Shown here piece by piece: positions 56,293 through 64,000 of a stretch of DNA of 64,000 nucleotides (the stretch's first letter is position 1; every line of letters begins with the position of its first letter). Position numbers and translations under genes: made by a program. Below the pieces are notes generated by a model, which saw only the letters and a program-made list of their open reading frames with translations, was not told where the DNA came from and made no database searches. Source of the DNA: Sphingobium estronivorans. Lineage in GTDB: Bacteria > Pseudomonadota > Alphaproteobacteria > Sphingomonadales > Sphingomonadaceae. The stretch lies in NCBI RefSeq assembly GCF_008692605.1, contig NZ_LFCT01000008.1, positions 62,001-126,000 on the forward strand, given 5' to 3'.

Positions 56293-56541
56293 TTAACGTT
56301 CGGCAAGCTGCATGGCCGGCTTATGCGTGATCGTCAGACCGGCCTGGGCCCAGGCGTCGGCGGTGCGGCAGAGGGTCTGCGGCAGGATTCGGCTGGGATC
56401 GGCGACGCGCATGCAATATTTGCCCGTCTTCTGTTGGTAGGTGACCTTCCCCTCGCCGAAGCGCCCTTCATATTTGGCGAAGGCGGGCGTGGCAGCGGCG
56501 GTCATGGCGGCAGCGATGGCGAAAATGGCGACGGTCTTCAT
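56293..56541 (-). CDS. Small exported protein with two cysteines
   Basis: 82 residues. A signal peptide (IFAIAAAMTAAATPAFA) precedes a short mature part with CMRVADPSRILPQTLCR, whose two cysteines may form a disulfide. No family recognised beyond small exported sphingomonad proteins. ATG 56541 is chosen with AAGGA upstream. Faces dnaE2 across the repeat. Confidence 0.7.
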   Translation of the reverse strand: MKTVAIFAIAAAMTAAATPAFAKYEGRFGEGKVTYQQKTGKYCMRVADPSRILPQTLCRTADAWAQAGLTITHKPAMQLAER

Positions 56542-56720
56542 GAGCTTTTCCTTCCCTGATTTTCCCTGGATCGACCCGAATGCGGTCGTGCCCAAGCCAT
56601 TGCAGGGGTCGTGCCAATTTCAGGAAAAGCCCATTTCCCGACCTGTTTTCAGAAAGAAAGCGAAATTTCTGGCGCGCGAAATCCCAACTATCCGTAAATT
56701 ATTCTGATTTTCAGGAATGA

Positions 56721-57116
56721 TTACCCTTCGATCAGGTGTTTCAGTGTCTTGAGGTCGCGATTGATCCATCGGATGTCGGCGGCGAAGCGCTCATCATCCA
56801 TGCCCGGCTGGCGAAAGAGCGTCAGCATGACCTCCGCGCCATCGCCATTCCGGATCACGCGCAAGGGCACATGCACTTCCTCGCCCTGCCCGAGGTCGAC
56901 ATGATGATCCATTACGCCATAGGGATTATGCGGCGTGAAGCGGATGCGGATCGGGCCTTCCGGGCCGTCCGCCAGCCATTGCTCCCCATCCCGGCGAAGC
57001 GCCGATTCGGCAAGGCCCGAGGCCCATTTCGGGAAAAATTCCGGCTGCCAAATCCTGTCGTAAAGCGCCTGCCACTCATGATTGATCGTGATGCTGAAGG
57101 TGCGGGCGGGTAACAT
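56721..57116 (-). CDS. SRPBCC-family protein
   Basis: 131 residues. The fold outline (TFSITINHEWQALYDRIWQP, GPIRIRFTPHNPYGVMDHHV, DERFAADIRWINRDLKTLKH) fits polyketide-cyclase-like SRPBCC proteins. No signal peptide. GGAGA lies 6 bases before ATG 57116; the frame remains open upstream. It is divergent from the GFA gene. Ligand unknown. Confidence 0.82.
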   Translation of the reverse strand: MLPARTFSITINHEWQALYDRIWQPEFFPKWASGLAESALRRDGEQWLADGPEGPIRIRFTPHNPYGVMDHHVDLGQGEEVHVPLRVIRNGDGAEVMLTLFRQPGMDDERFAADIRWINRDLKTLKHLIEG

Positions 57117-57234
57117 GGGGTATCTCCAATATATGCGCGCCGATTTCGACGGGCGGGTTGGACTGGATATCCCCCTCCACTCCAAGCTGCCAATTGTCCA
57201 TGATGTCGAAGAGCGATTCCCACAGGAGGTCATC

Positions 57235-57696
57235 ATGCCCATGCCCCCATTTCCCGTCGAAGGCGGTTGCCGTTGCGGCCGCGTCCGTTTCCGGCTGACC
57301 CAGGCGCCCTGGGTAGAGACGGCCTGCCATTGTTTCGGTTGCCAGAAAATGACGGGCAGCGCCTTTTCGACCACTTTGGTCATGCCCGCCGACGGGTTCG
57401 AACTGATCGCCGGAGACACGGTGATCGGCGGTCTCCATGGGCAGGATGTCCATCATCACCATTGCGACTGGTGCAAGGGGTGGGTCTTCACCAGACCGGC
57501 GGCGGACCTTGGCTTCGTCAATGTCCGCGCGACGCTGCTCGACGACGCAAGCTGGTTCGCGCCGTGGATGGAGACGCAGACCGCCGAGAAGCTGCCTTGG
57601 GCGAAAACCGGCGCGGCGGTCAGTTTCGACCGCTTTCCCGCCCAGGAGGATTATCAAGGCCTTGTCGCCCTTTATCGGGCCGAGCGGGTTCAATAA
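57235..57696 (+). CDS. GFA-family (glutathione-dependent formaldehyde-activating-like) zinc protein
   Basis: 153 residues. The Mss4-like zinc fold is seen: CRCG, CHCFGCQKMTGSAF and CDWCKGW with all expected cysteines. Only some members act in formaldehyde oxidation; most are uncharacterised. AGGAGGT lies just before ATG 57235, which decides the start. Its stop overlaps the tail of tamB (convergent, 7 bases) with no terminator between. Confidence 0.88.
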   Translation: MPMPPFPVEGGCRCGRVRFRLTQAPWVETACHCFGCQKMTGSAFSTTLVMPADGFELIAGDTVIGGLHGQDVHHHHCDWCKGWVFTRPAADLGFVNVRATLLDDASWFAPWMETQTAEKLPWAKTGAAVSFDRFPAQEDYQGLVALYRAERVQ

Positions 57697-60600
57697 TCCT
57701 TCGAATAGCGCAGATTGGCTGACGATCCCGCATTGGTGCCGGTCTTCGACAGCAGGCTGAGCGTCTTGGACAGAGAGATTTCGAGCTGGGTGGCGGTGAA
57801 GCCCTTGGGATCGGTAATCACCTCCACATAGATATTGTTGGAGATATGCTGCCCGACCGCGAGCGATGTGCCGCGCCCGGATTTTTCATCGCCGCTGACG
57901 ATGCCGATGCGGTCGACGCCGGAGGCATTTTGCAGCTTGCCCATCGGGTTCAGTCCGCCGCTCCCGCCGCGCAGCCCGTTGAGCGCGGCGGCCAGCTGGA
58001 TCGCCTGCGTCGCGGAAAGATTCGCGACATTGTCGCCGAACAGGATGCGGGACAATATCTCGTCCTGCGGCAGCGTCGGGGTGGAGACGAAGGCGATGTC
58101 GGGCCGTTGCGCCGTGCCGCCGACCGCGATGCCCGCCGTGACATCGCTGATCTTCGTTTCGGCACGGATCGCCAGTGTGGGATTCATCATCGGCCCGTTG
58201 AAGGTGATGACGCCCTGTTCCAGATCGAACTGGTGGCCGGAGAAGCTGTAGCGGCCGCGGATCACCTCGATCTTGCCGACCACGCGCGGGTCGGTGGCGG
58301 TGCCGGTGACGCGCATGTTCGTCTTCCATTCGGAATCGAGGCCCATGCCGGTCACGTAGATTTCGTTATCGGCGCGCACACGGATGTCGAGTTTCCAGTT
58401 TGTCGGCTTGGCTGCGGCCTGCCGTTCCGCCAGGCGCTGGTCGAGCAGGTCGGCGCCTTCGCCCTTGCGCCGCACGCCGGTGAGTTGGCGGATGTCGGCG
58501 CCGCCCTGCCAGGCGACGCGATAGCGGGTTTCGGGCAGCGACAGGTCGCCCTTGATCAGGCCGCCATTGGCCGGGCTGTTGGTGATGTTGAGCGTACCGC
58601 TGACGACGCTGGTGATCGCTTCGCTGCGGGCGAGGCGGGCGCGGTCCAGCTTCACCGCCAGATCCATGGGATAGCCGTTGTCCGCCGCCAGCCCGATCGT
58701 GCCGCTCGCTTGCACCGTGCCGTCGCCCGCGCGGCCGGAAAAGTCGCGCAGGTCGAGCCGGTCGTTGGTGAAGCGCCCGTCGAGCCGCATCTGCGTGACG
58801 CGGGTGCCGAACGTCTCATTCTCATAAGTCAGGGCATTGGCGCGGACCAGACCGTTGAGGCGCGGCGCGGTCAGCCGCCCGCTGAAGTCCGCGGCGACCG
58901 CAATCGGCCCGGTCAGTTGCTGGCCCGCCAGCCCCGCGAAGGAGAACAGCACATCGGCTGGCCCGGCATAGCGGATCCCGCCGCCTAACGGCGCCGACTG
59001 GAGCTGCTCGCTCCAACTCGCGCCCGGTCCGGGCGGGGCGAGCGTCGCGATGAAGCGGCCCAGCGTCGCATTGCCGCGCCGGATCAGCCCCCGCATGTCG
59101 CCGCCTGCGCTGGACAGCTTGCCCTCGATCGCCATCGACACCGGATCGGACGCGGCGGTCAGGCTGGAACGGCGGAAATCGCTGATGGCAAGTCGCGTGG
59201 TCGCGGTCGGGAAGGCCGTGCCGTTCTGCGCGAAGTCCAGCGTACCGGTGGCCTTGCCGCTGACGCCCAGCCCGGGCGTCGCCATGTTGACGATGGCAAG
59301 GTCGAAATCCTTGAAGCGCGCCTGCATCGCGGTCTGCTGGCCGAAACGGCCCGCCAGGTCGACCCGGCCCTGCGGCAGCACCAAGGTGGCGGGTTCAAGG
59401 CGATAGCCCCCCTTTTCGATGCGGATGATCGCGGGCTGGGCGAAGCGGAAGGGCACGTTGCTCGCCTTGCCCTCCAGCGCGACGGCATAGAGGGTGGGAC
59501 GCAGCGCGGCGTTCATCGCGATGGAGAAGGGCACGCCGGTCGAACCGTCCGCGACCAACTGCGCCCGCCCGCGTCCGCCCTGATAGTCGATCCGCCCGCG
59601 CGCCTTGCGGACGATATAATCGCCATAGGCCGCGTTCGCCATCTGCAGGTCGGCGGTGATCCGCGGCCGCTGCGTCATCACCATGTTGGCCGTGACCAAC
59701 GCCCGGCCGATCACGACATCGGCCTCGCCCGGCAGCTTGGCATTGCTGGCGGTGGCGTTGAGCTGGGCGCCCTGCGCCTTGCCCACCGCCGTCAGTCTGA
59801 CGTCGCCGGTGATGCCGGAACCGTTCATCGCCAGTTGGCCGGTGAAGGGACCGGCGGCGCTCTGCTGCACCCGGCCGGTCATGTCGACCCCGGCGAAGCG
59901 GGCCTTGGCGATGTCGACGGTCAGCGGGCCTTTCGCGGTGCGGATCAGCACATTGGCGAAGAAGGGGCCATAGGGCGACCCGCCGGTGGTTTCGAGCCGG
60001 TATCCCGCCGCCTCGCCATTCAATTTGGCGACGACGTCATGCAGTTGCACGCCGATATTGGGGCGCGCGGCGCGCAGCACGGCCTGCGGGCGCTCCATCG
60101 TGCCGCGCACGGACAGGGCCAACGGACCATATTGGCGGGAGGATGCTTTGGCGTCGAAGGTGATCGCGCCATCCGTATCATAGCTGCCCGATCCCGAATG
60201 GACCTGAAAATTGGGCGCGGCGCCTTTCAGTCCGGCAAGGGTGAATTTCCCTTCCGGCGTCATGCCGATGCGTCCGGACATGACCGCATTGCCGCCCAGA
60301 AAATCCCGGACCGAGGCATTTTCCCACCGTGCCGTGCGCACGCCGAACTTGCCGTCCAGGCCGAAACCGCCTCTAGGTCCCGGCACCAGATGCACATCGG
60401 TGTTGAGGTTGACGATGCCGACGCCGTCAATCTTGTAATCATTGACCCGGCCCTTCAGCGCGCCGCGATATATGGCGTGGTCGAGGTCCGCGAGGACGAT
60501 GGCGGTGGCGTCGACCCGGTCGCTGTCGATCTTGAGATTGTCGCTGATGAGCTTGCCCGCCGCATAGGCGAAGTCGCCCTTCACCCGCAGATTGTGCAGC

Positions 60601-61877
60601 AGGCCGCCCGCCGCCGCATTAAGCCCGGTGACGCGGCTGGCGGTCGCATTGACGGGAATGCGGATGCGGTCGGCATCGATCACCGCACGCCCGCTGGCCT
60701 TCAGATTCTCGATGCCCGTGGCGTCGAAGGCGAGTTGCTTTGCGGTGACGTCATAGTCGATGAAGGGCGTCGCCATCGGCCCGTCGAGGATCACGGAGGC
60801 GCGGACATCCCTGCCCTTCACCTTCTCCATGATTGCGCCGGGGGTGAGCAGGGCGGCGTCGATCCTGAGCGCGCTGAACTGGCTCTTGCCCAGGTCGATC
60901 AGGCCTTGCGCCGTCGCGGCAAGTGCCGGCGATTTCAGCGACCCTTTGAGGTTCACCCGGCGCTCGTTGACGCCCGCGAGCAGGTCCACGTCCAGTTGCG
61001 GCGTCGTCAGCCGGTCCACTGTTCCGGCGAACACCAGCCCCGGCCGCACCGGCCCCTTGGCGGTGAAATTGCCGTCACGGGCGGCGAGCGCGATATTCGC
61101 CAGCTCACCCTTGGCCGAGGACGCGACCAGGCGCCCGTCCCAGACCTGCCATGTTCCCTTGCCGTCCAGCGTCGCGGTGAAGCCGTCGGTCAGGCCGCTC
61201 ATTGCCGCGATCACGCCGTTTTTGGGCGCAGTCAGCGTACCCTTCATGGCGAGGCGGTTTTGCGCGGGGACCGCGTCCAGACTCGCCTGCAAACGGTCGC
61301 CGCTGTCCACGACGGCATTGGCCGACAGGATCGCGCGGCCATCGGCAATATGGGTCACGCCGTCGATGGCGATCTCGCGCTTCTGGCCGATCACCGGCTT
61401 TGCGACCAGGAATTTGGCGATCTTCAGCCGGTCGACGTCGATGTCGAGGTCGGGCAGGATCGGCGCATTGGGGTCGGTCTTGGTGATATTGAATTGCGGG
61501 CTGCGCGCCAGCACCACCAGCGGGCTTTCCAGCAGCCGCACCGAAATATGGTTGTTGATGTAGCGGAACGGGTTCCACACCACATGCACTTCCGGGCTGA
61601 CCGCGAAAATCCCCTTGGGATCGCGCAGCACCAGATTGCGGATCGTCATGTCATCGTAGATTGACCCGTCAATCCGCCCGACCTCGATCGCCATGCCGGA
61701 TTCCAGCTTGAGCGCGGCGATCTGGCGGATCAGGAATGTCTTGCCCGGCTGGGTGTTGAGGAACAGCAAGAGCCCGGCGGCCAGCACCAGCAGGCCGACG
61801 AGCAGCCCGATCACACCCAGCACGATCTTTTGCCAGAGTGGGCGCGTTTCGCGAACGACGATGGTTTCCTCGGCCAT
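57690..61877 (-). CDS. tamB: Translocation and assembly module TamB
   Basis: 1395 residues. One N-terminal membrane segment (VLGVIGLLVGLLVLAAGLLL), a very long β-rich periplasmic part, and the C-terminal TamB (DUF490) domain (GGIRVIRGRYSFSGHQFDLE-like strand, SLSKTLSLLSKTG). TamB spans the periplasm and with TamA supports outer-membrane biogenesis and lipid transfer. The ATG overlaps the tamA stop (TGATG). The convergent 3' end overlaps the GFA gene by 7 bases. Confidence 0.95.
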   Translation of the reverse strand: MAEETIVVRETRPLWQKIVLGVIGLLVGLLVLAAGLLLFLNTQPGKTFLIRQIAALKLESGMAIEVGRIDGSIYDDMTIRNLVLRDPKGIFAVSPEVHVVWNPFRYINNHISVRLLESPLVVLARSPQFNITKTDPNAPILPDLDIDVDRLKIAKFLVAKPVIGQKREIAIDGVTHIADGRAILSANAVVDSGDRLQASLDAVPAQNRLAMKGTLTAPKNGVIAAMSGLTDGFTATLDGKGTWQVWDGRLVASSAKGELANIALAARDGNFTAKGPVRPGLVFAGTVDRLTTPQLDVDLLAGVNERRVNLKGSLKSPALAATAQGLIDLGKSQFSALRIDAALLTPGAIMEKVKGRDVRASVILDGPMATPFIDYDVTAKQLAFDATGIENLKASGRAVIDADRIRIPVNATASRVTGLNAAAGGLLHNLRVKGDFAYAAGKLISDNLKIDSDRVDATAIVLADLDHAIYRGALKGRVNDYKIDGVGIVNLNTDVHLVPGPRGGFGLDGKFGVRTARWENASVRDFLGGNAVMSGRIGMTPEGKFTLAGLKGAAPNFQVHSGSGSYDTDGAITFDAKASSRQYGPLALSVRGTMERPQAVLRAARPNIGVQLHDVVAKLNGEAAGYRLETTGGSPYGPFFANVLIRTAKGPLTVDIAKARFAGVDMTGRVQQSAAGPFTGQLAMNGSGITGDVRLTAVGKAQGAQLNATASNAKLPGEADVVIGRALVTANMVMTQRPRITADLQMANAAYGDYIVRKARGRIDYQGGRGRAQLVADGSTGVPFSIAMNAALRPTLYAVALEGKASNVPFRFAQPAIIRIEKGGYRLEPATLVLPQGRVDLAGRFGQQTAMQARFKDFDLAIVNMATPGLGVSGKATGTLDFAQNGTAFPTATTRLAISDFRRSSLTAASDPVSMAIEGKLSSAGGDMRGLIRRGNATLGRFIATLAPPGPGASWSEQLQSAPLGGGIRYAGPADVLFSFAGLAGQQLTGPIAVAADFSGRLTAPRLNGLVRANALTYENETFGTRVTQMRLDGRFTNDRLDLRDFSGRAGDGTVQASGTIGLAADNGYPMDLAVKLDRARLARSEAITSVVSGTLNITNSPANGGLIKGDLSLPETRYRVAWQGGADIRQLTGVRRKGEGADLLDQRLAERQAAAKPTNWKLDIRVRADNEIYVTGMGLDSEWKTNMRVTGTATDPRVVGKIEVIRGRYSFSGHQFDLEQGVITFNGPMMNPTLAIRAETKISDVTAGIAVGGTAQRPDIAFVSTPTLPQDEILSRILFGDNVANLSATQAIQLAAALNGLRGGSGGLNPMGKLQNASGVDRIGIVSGDEKSGRGTSLAVGQHISNNIYVEVITDPKGFTATQLEISLSKTLSLLSKTGTNAGSSANLRYSKDY

Positions 61878-63991
61878 CAGAAGGCCTGTCCGATGCCGAT
61901 ATAGAGCGCGAATTTGGACTCGCCCGGCTGCCGGTTGATCGGCATGGCGATATCGGCGCGGAAGGGTCCGAAATTGGTGTAGAAACGCCCGCCGACGCCG
62001 ACGCCGTACCGGATATTGGAAAATTGCGGCATGGAACTTTCATAGACCTGGCCCGCATCGACGAAGGCGACCACGCCATAATCGCCGAAGCGGTAGCGGC
62101 CCTCGACCGCGAATTCATTGACGGACCGGCCGCCGATGGGATCGTTGTTCGCGTCCTTCGGCCCCAGTTCCTGATAGCCATAGCCGCGCACCGACCCGCC
62201 GCCGCCCGCATAGATGCGCCTCGACGGCGCCACATCGTCGCGCGCCACGCCGCTGATGGTGCCGACGCGCGCGCGCCCGGCGATCACCAGGCCGTCGGAC
62301 ACCGGATAATAGCCGGTAAGGTCGAAGGTGGCGCGGATATAGGGAGAGAAGCTGCCATGCAGCGACCCTTCCGGCTCCGCCCGCAGATTGGCGCGGAAGC
62401 CTTTGGTGGGGTTCAGCAGATCATTGGAACGGTCATAGCCAAGCTGCACCGGCAGGCCGCCGATGAAATAGGTCCGCCGTACCTTGTCCGCCGTCGCTGG
62501 GTCGACCACCACCTGCTCGTTGGTCAGCAATATTTCCGCGCCATAGCTGTAGGTCCAGCGTTTCTGGAAGATCGGCGTCGACTGGCGCGACCAGCTGACG
62601 TTCAGCCCGGCGGTATAGGCTTCATAGGCGTCGTAATTCTGGTGGTTGAGCGTGATGCCGGTCTGGAAGGTCTTGTCGCGCTTGCCCGCATTGGACCGGC
62701 GGAAGGTGCCCGACACGCCCTGCTCCTGCGTCCCCGCGATGACGCTGGCGATCACGGCGCCCTCGGGCGGGAAGAGGTTGCGATGGGTCCAGGTCCCTTC
62801 GGCGCGGAAGCCCTGGCCCGTGCCATAGCCCAGTTCGCCTGCCAGCGTGCGCGGCTTCCCCGCTTCCTGCGTTACATTCAGGTCGACATATTCGGTGCCG
62901 TCCGGGCCGGCCTCGTTGGTGCGCACCGGGTCTACCGAAACGCTGGAAAACAGCCCTGTCGCGACCAGCGCCCGGCGCAGATCGTCGACCTTGCGGCTGT
63001 CATAAAGCTCGCCCGGCTTGAAGCGGCTGATGACCGTCATATGATCGGCGCCGAACGCCTGTTTCTCGCCGGTCGTGGTGATGCCCCGGAACGACCCGCG
63101 CGGCCCTGTTTCGACCGGCAGCGTATAGTCGCCCGTCGCGGTCGCGGGATCGAGCAGGATGTCGCGCTGCCCCACCTTGGCGAAGGCGTAGCCATTTTCC
63201 GGCAGCTTCACGCCGACATTGGCCTCCGCCCCCTCGACCGCCGAGGCGACGATGAAATCGCCGGTCTTGAGCGGCAGGCTATCGCGGATCAGGCCCGGCG
63301 GCACGGTCGGCCCGGCATGGATGACGATGTCCCCGATCCTGTAACGCTTGCCCGGCGTGACCGAGACGACCGCCTTCAGCGCCCCTCCGCCCGCCTGATC
63401 CCCTGCTTGTTCCAACGTGGCGAGGGCGGTCGCGTCATAATAGCCTTCCGAATAAAGCAATCGCACGGCCAGCGCCTGATCTTCATGCGCGCGGTTCTGA
63501 AGCATGGCCGCGGTATCGGCCTTGCCCTTGCCCCCGACCAATGAAGAGGAATCGCGGAACGCATCCTCCAGCCCGGTCTTGCCGAAGCCTTCAATGGTCA
63601 CGGCATAGCGCACCGCCTCGGTCTTTTCCTGCGGATTGGCGTCGGTCGCGACCTGCACCGGCACCTGCACCGTGTCGAGTGGCGGCAACGGCTGCGCCAG
63701 TTCGCGCTCCTCCTGCGGTTCGGTGGCGGGCGGCAGTTCCTGCGTCGTGCCGGCCTGCGGCATCTGCTGGTCGATCCAGTCATCGATCGACGGCAGGGGG
63801 GCGGTGCTCTGTGCAGGCGCCTCCCCGATTTTGGGCAAGCGCGCCTCGAACTCACTGTCTGGCAGGATCGGTTCCTCCTGCTGGACGGGAGGCGACGATG
63901 GTGGCGTCTGGGCCATCAGAGGGAGGGGGGGCGCCGCCATCATCATTAGACCCAAGGCTCGCCGATATCGCTTCGCCTGCCCTGACCCCAT
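61877..63991 (-). CDS. tamA: Translocation and assembly module TamA (Omp85 family)
   Basis: 704 residues from ATG 63991, 9 bases from the window end; an earlier start outside is possible. An N-terminal signal-like stretch and a Pro/Gln-rich linker (~30-115) precede three POTRA domains and a 16-strand barrel ending in phenylalanine (YIGIGQAF), the BAM recognition signal. GGGSVRGYGYQELG is the conserved Omp85 lid-lock loop. Operon with tamB. Confidence 0.93.
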   Translation of the reverse strand: MGSGQAKRYRRALGLMMMAAPPLPLMAQTPPSSPPVQQEEPILPDSEFEARLPKIGEAPAQSTAPLPSIDDWIDQQMPQAGTTQELPPATEPQEERELAQPLPPLDTVQVPVQVATDANPQEKTEAVRYAVTIEGFGKTGLEDAFRDSSSLVGGKGKADTAAMLQNRAHEDQALAVRLLYSEGYYDATALATLEQAGDQAGGGALKAVVSVTPGKRYRIGDIVIHAGPTVPPGLIRDSLPLKTGDFIVASAVEGAEANVGVKLPENGYAFAKVGQRDILLDPATATGDYTLPVETGPRGSFRGITTTGEKQAFGADHMTVISRFKPGELYDSRKVDDLRRALVATGLFSSVSVDPVRTNEAGPDGTEYVDLNVTQEAGKPRTLAGELGYGTGQGFRAEGTWTHRNLFPPEGAVIASVIAGTQEQGVSGTFRRSNAGKRDKTFQTGITLNHQNYDAYEAYTAGLNVSWSRQSTPIFQKRWTYSYGAEILLTNEQVVVDPATADKVRRTYFIGGLPVQLGYDRSNDLLNPTKGFRANLRAEPEGSLHGSFSPYIRATFDLTGYYPVSDGLVIAGRARVGTISGVARDDVAPSRRIYAGGGGSVRGYGYQELGPKDANNDPIGGRSVNEFAVEGRYRFGDYGVVAFVDAGQVYESSMPQFSNIRYGVGVGGRFYTNFGPFRADIAMPINRQPGESKFALYIGIGQAF

Positions 63992-64000
63992 GGAAACCGC

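Overview
The window is a GC-rich alphaproteobacterial chromosome segment, most likely from a sphingomonad close to Sphingobium. The indications are a CckA-type hybrid kinase, an imuA-imuB-dnaE2 cassette, two exact GTTC-N7-GTTC SOS boxes of the alphaproteobacterial LexA type, an arginine at the streptomycin-determining position of S12, and AGAGC-type intergenic palindromes. Species cannot be fixed from the sequence alone.

Layout. (1) 1-~6570 is the integrase end of a prophage or integrative element whose other end lies outside the window. It holds three plus-strand genes (the tail of a larger protein, a Pro-rich protein and an HNH endonuclease), a convergent non-coding stretch with a tRNA-Leu-like 5' half and AGACCTG repeats, and a minus-strand module: two hypothetical proteins, a small serine recombinase, an exported protein and a large serine integrase. 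The element sits inside comM (YifB-type AAA+ protein), directly before the Walker A motif; the comM 3' part follows to 7447. (2) 7581-11237: an M23/LytM cell-wall protein and a GGDEF-EAL protein. (3) 11331-28658: str, S10 and spc ribosomal clusters, rpsL to adk, in bacterial order. The cluster is broken by terminator-like hairpins and palindromic repeats and ends at adk without rpsM-rpsK-rpoA-rplQ. (4) 28694-41652: a mixed block with an SRPBCC protein, an acyltransferase, a CsgG-like protein, lepA, small conserved proteins, rnd, aspS, ppk2, a soluble CBS-MCP receptor and a FlbD-like protein. (5) 41155-45854: slt-greB on the minus strand; dapA, smpB and a DUF2062 protein on the plus strand. (6) 45883-56043: cckA, a receiver protein, recA, and the SOS mutasome imuA-imuB-dnaE2. 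(7) 56293-63991: three small proteins and the tamA-tamB pair.

How the genes work together. The ribosomal block, SecY, LepA, SmpB, AspRS and GreB form an expression core. RecA and ImuA-ImuB-DnaE2 form a damage-inducible mutagenesis unit, with an SOS box in front of each. TamA-TamB, Slt and the M23 protein serve the envelope.

The points I consider most worth a second look are the comM-targeting serine integrase whose stop codon overlaps the start of an exported protein; a terminator-type hairpin with a GNRA loop in the rpsJ-rplC gap; S12 Arg88; the soluble CBS-MCP receptor; and a repeated two-hairpin intergenic element. No CRISPR array, rRNA or complete tRNA gene was seen.
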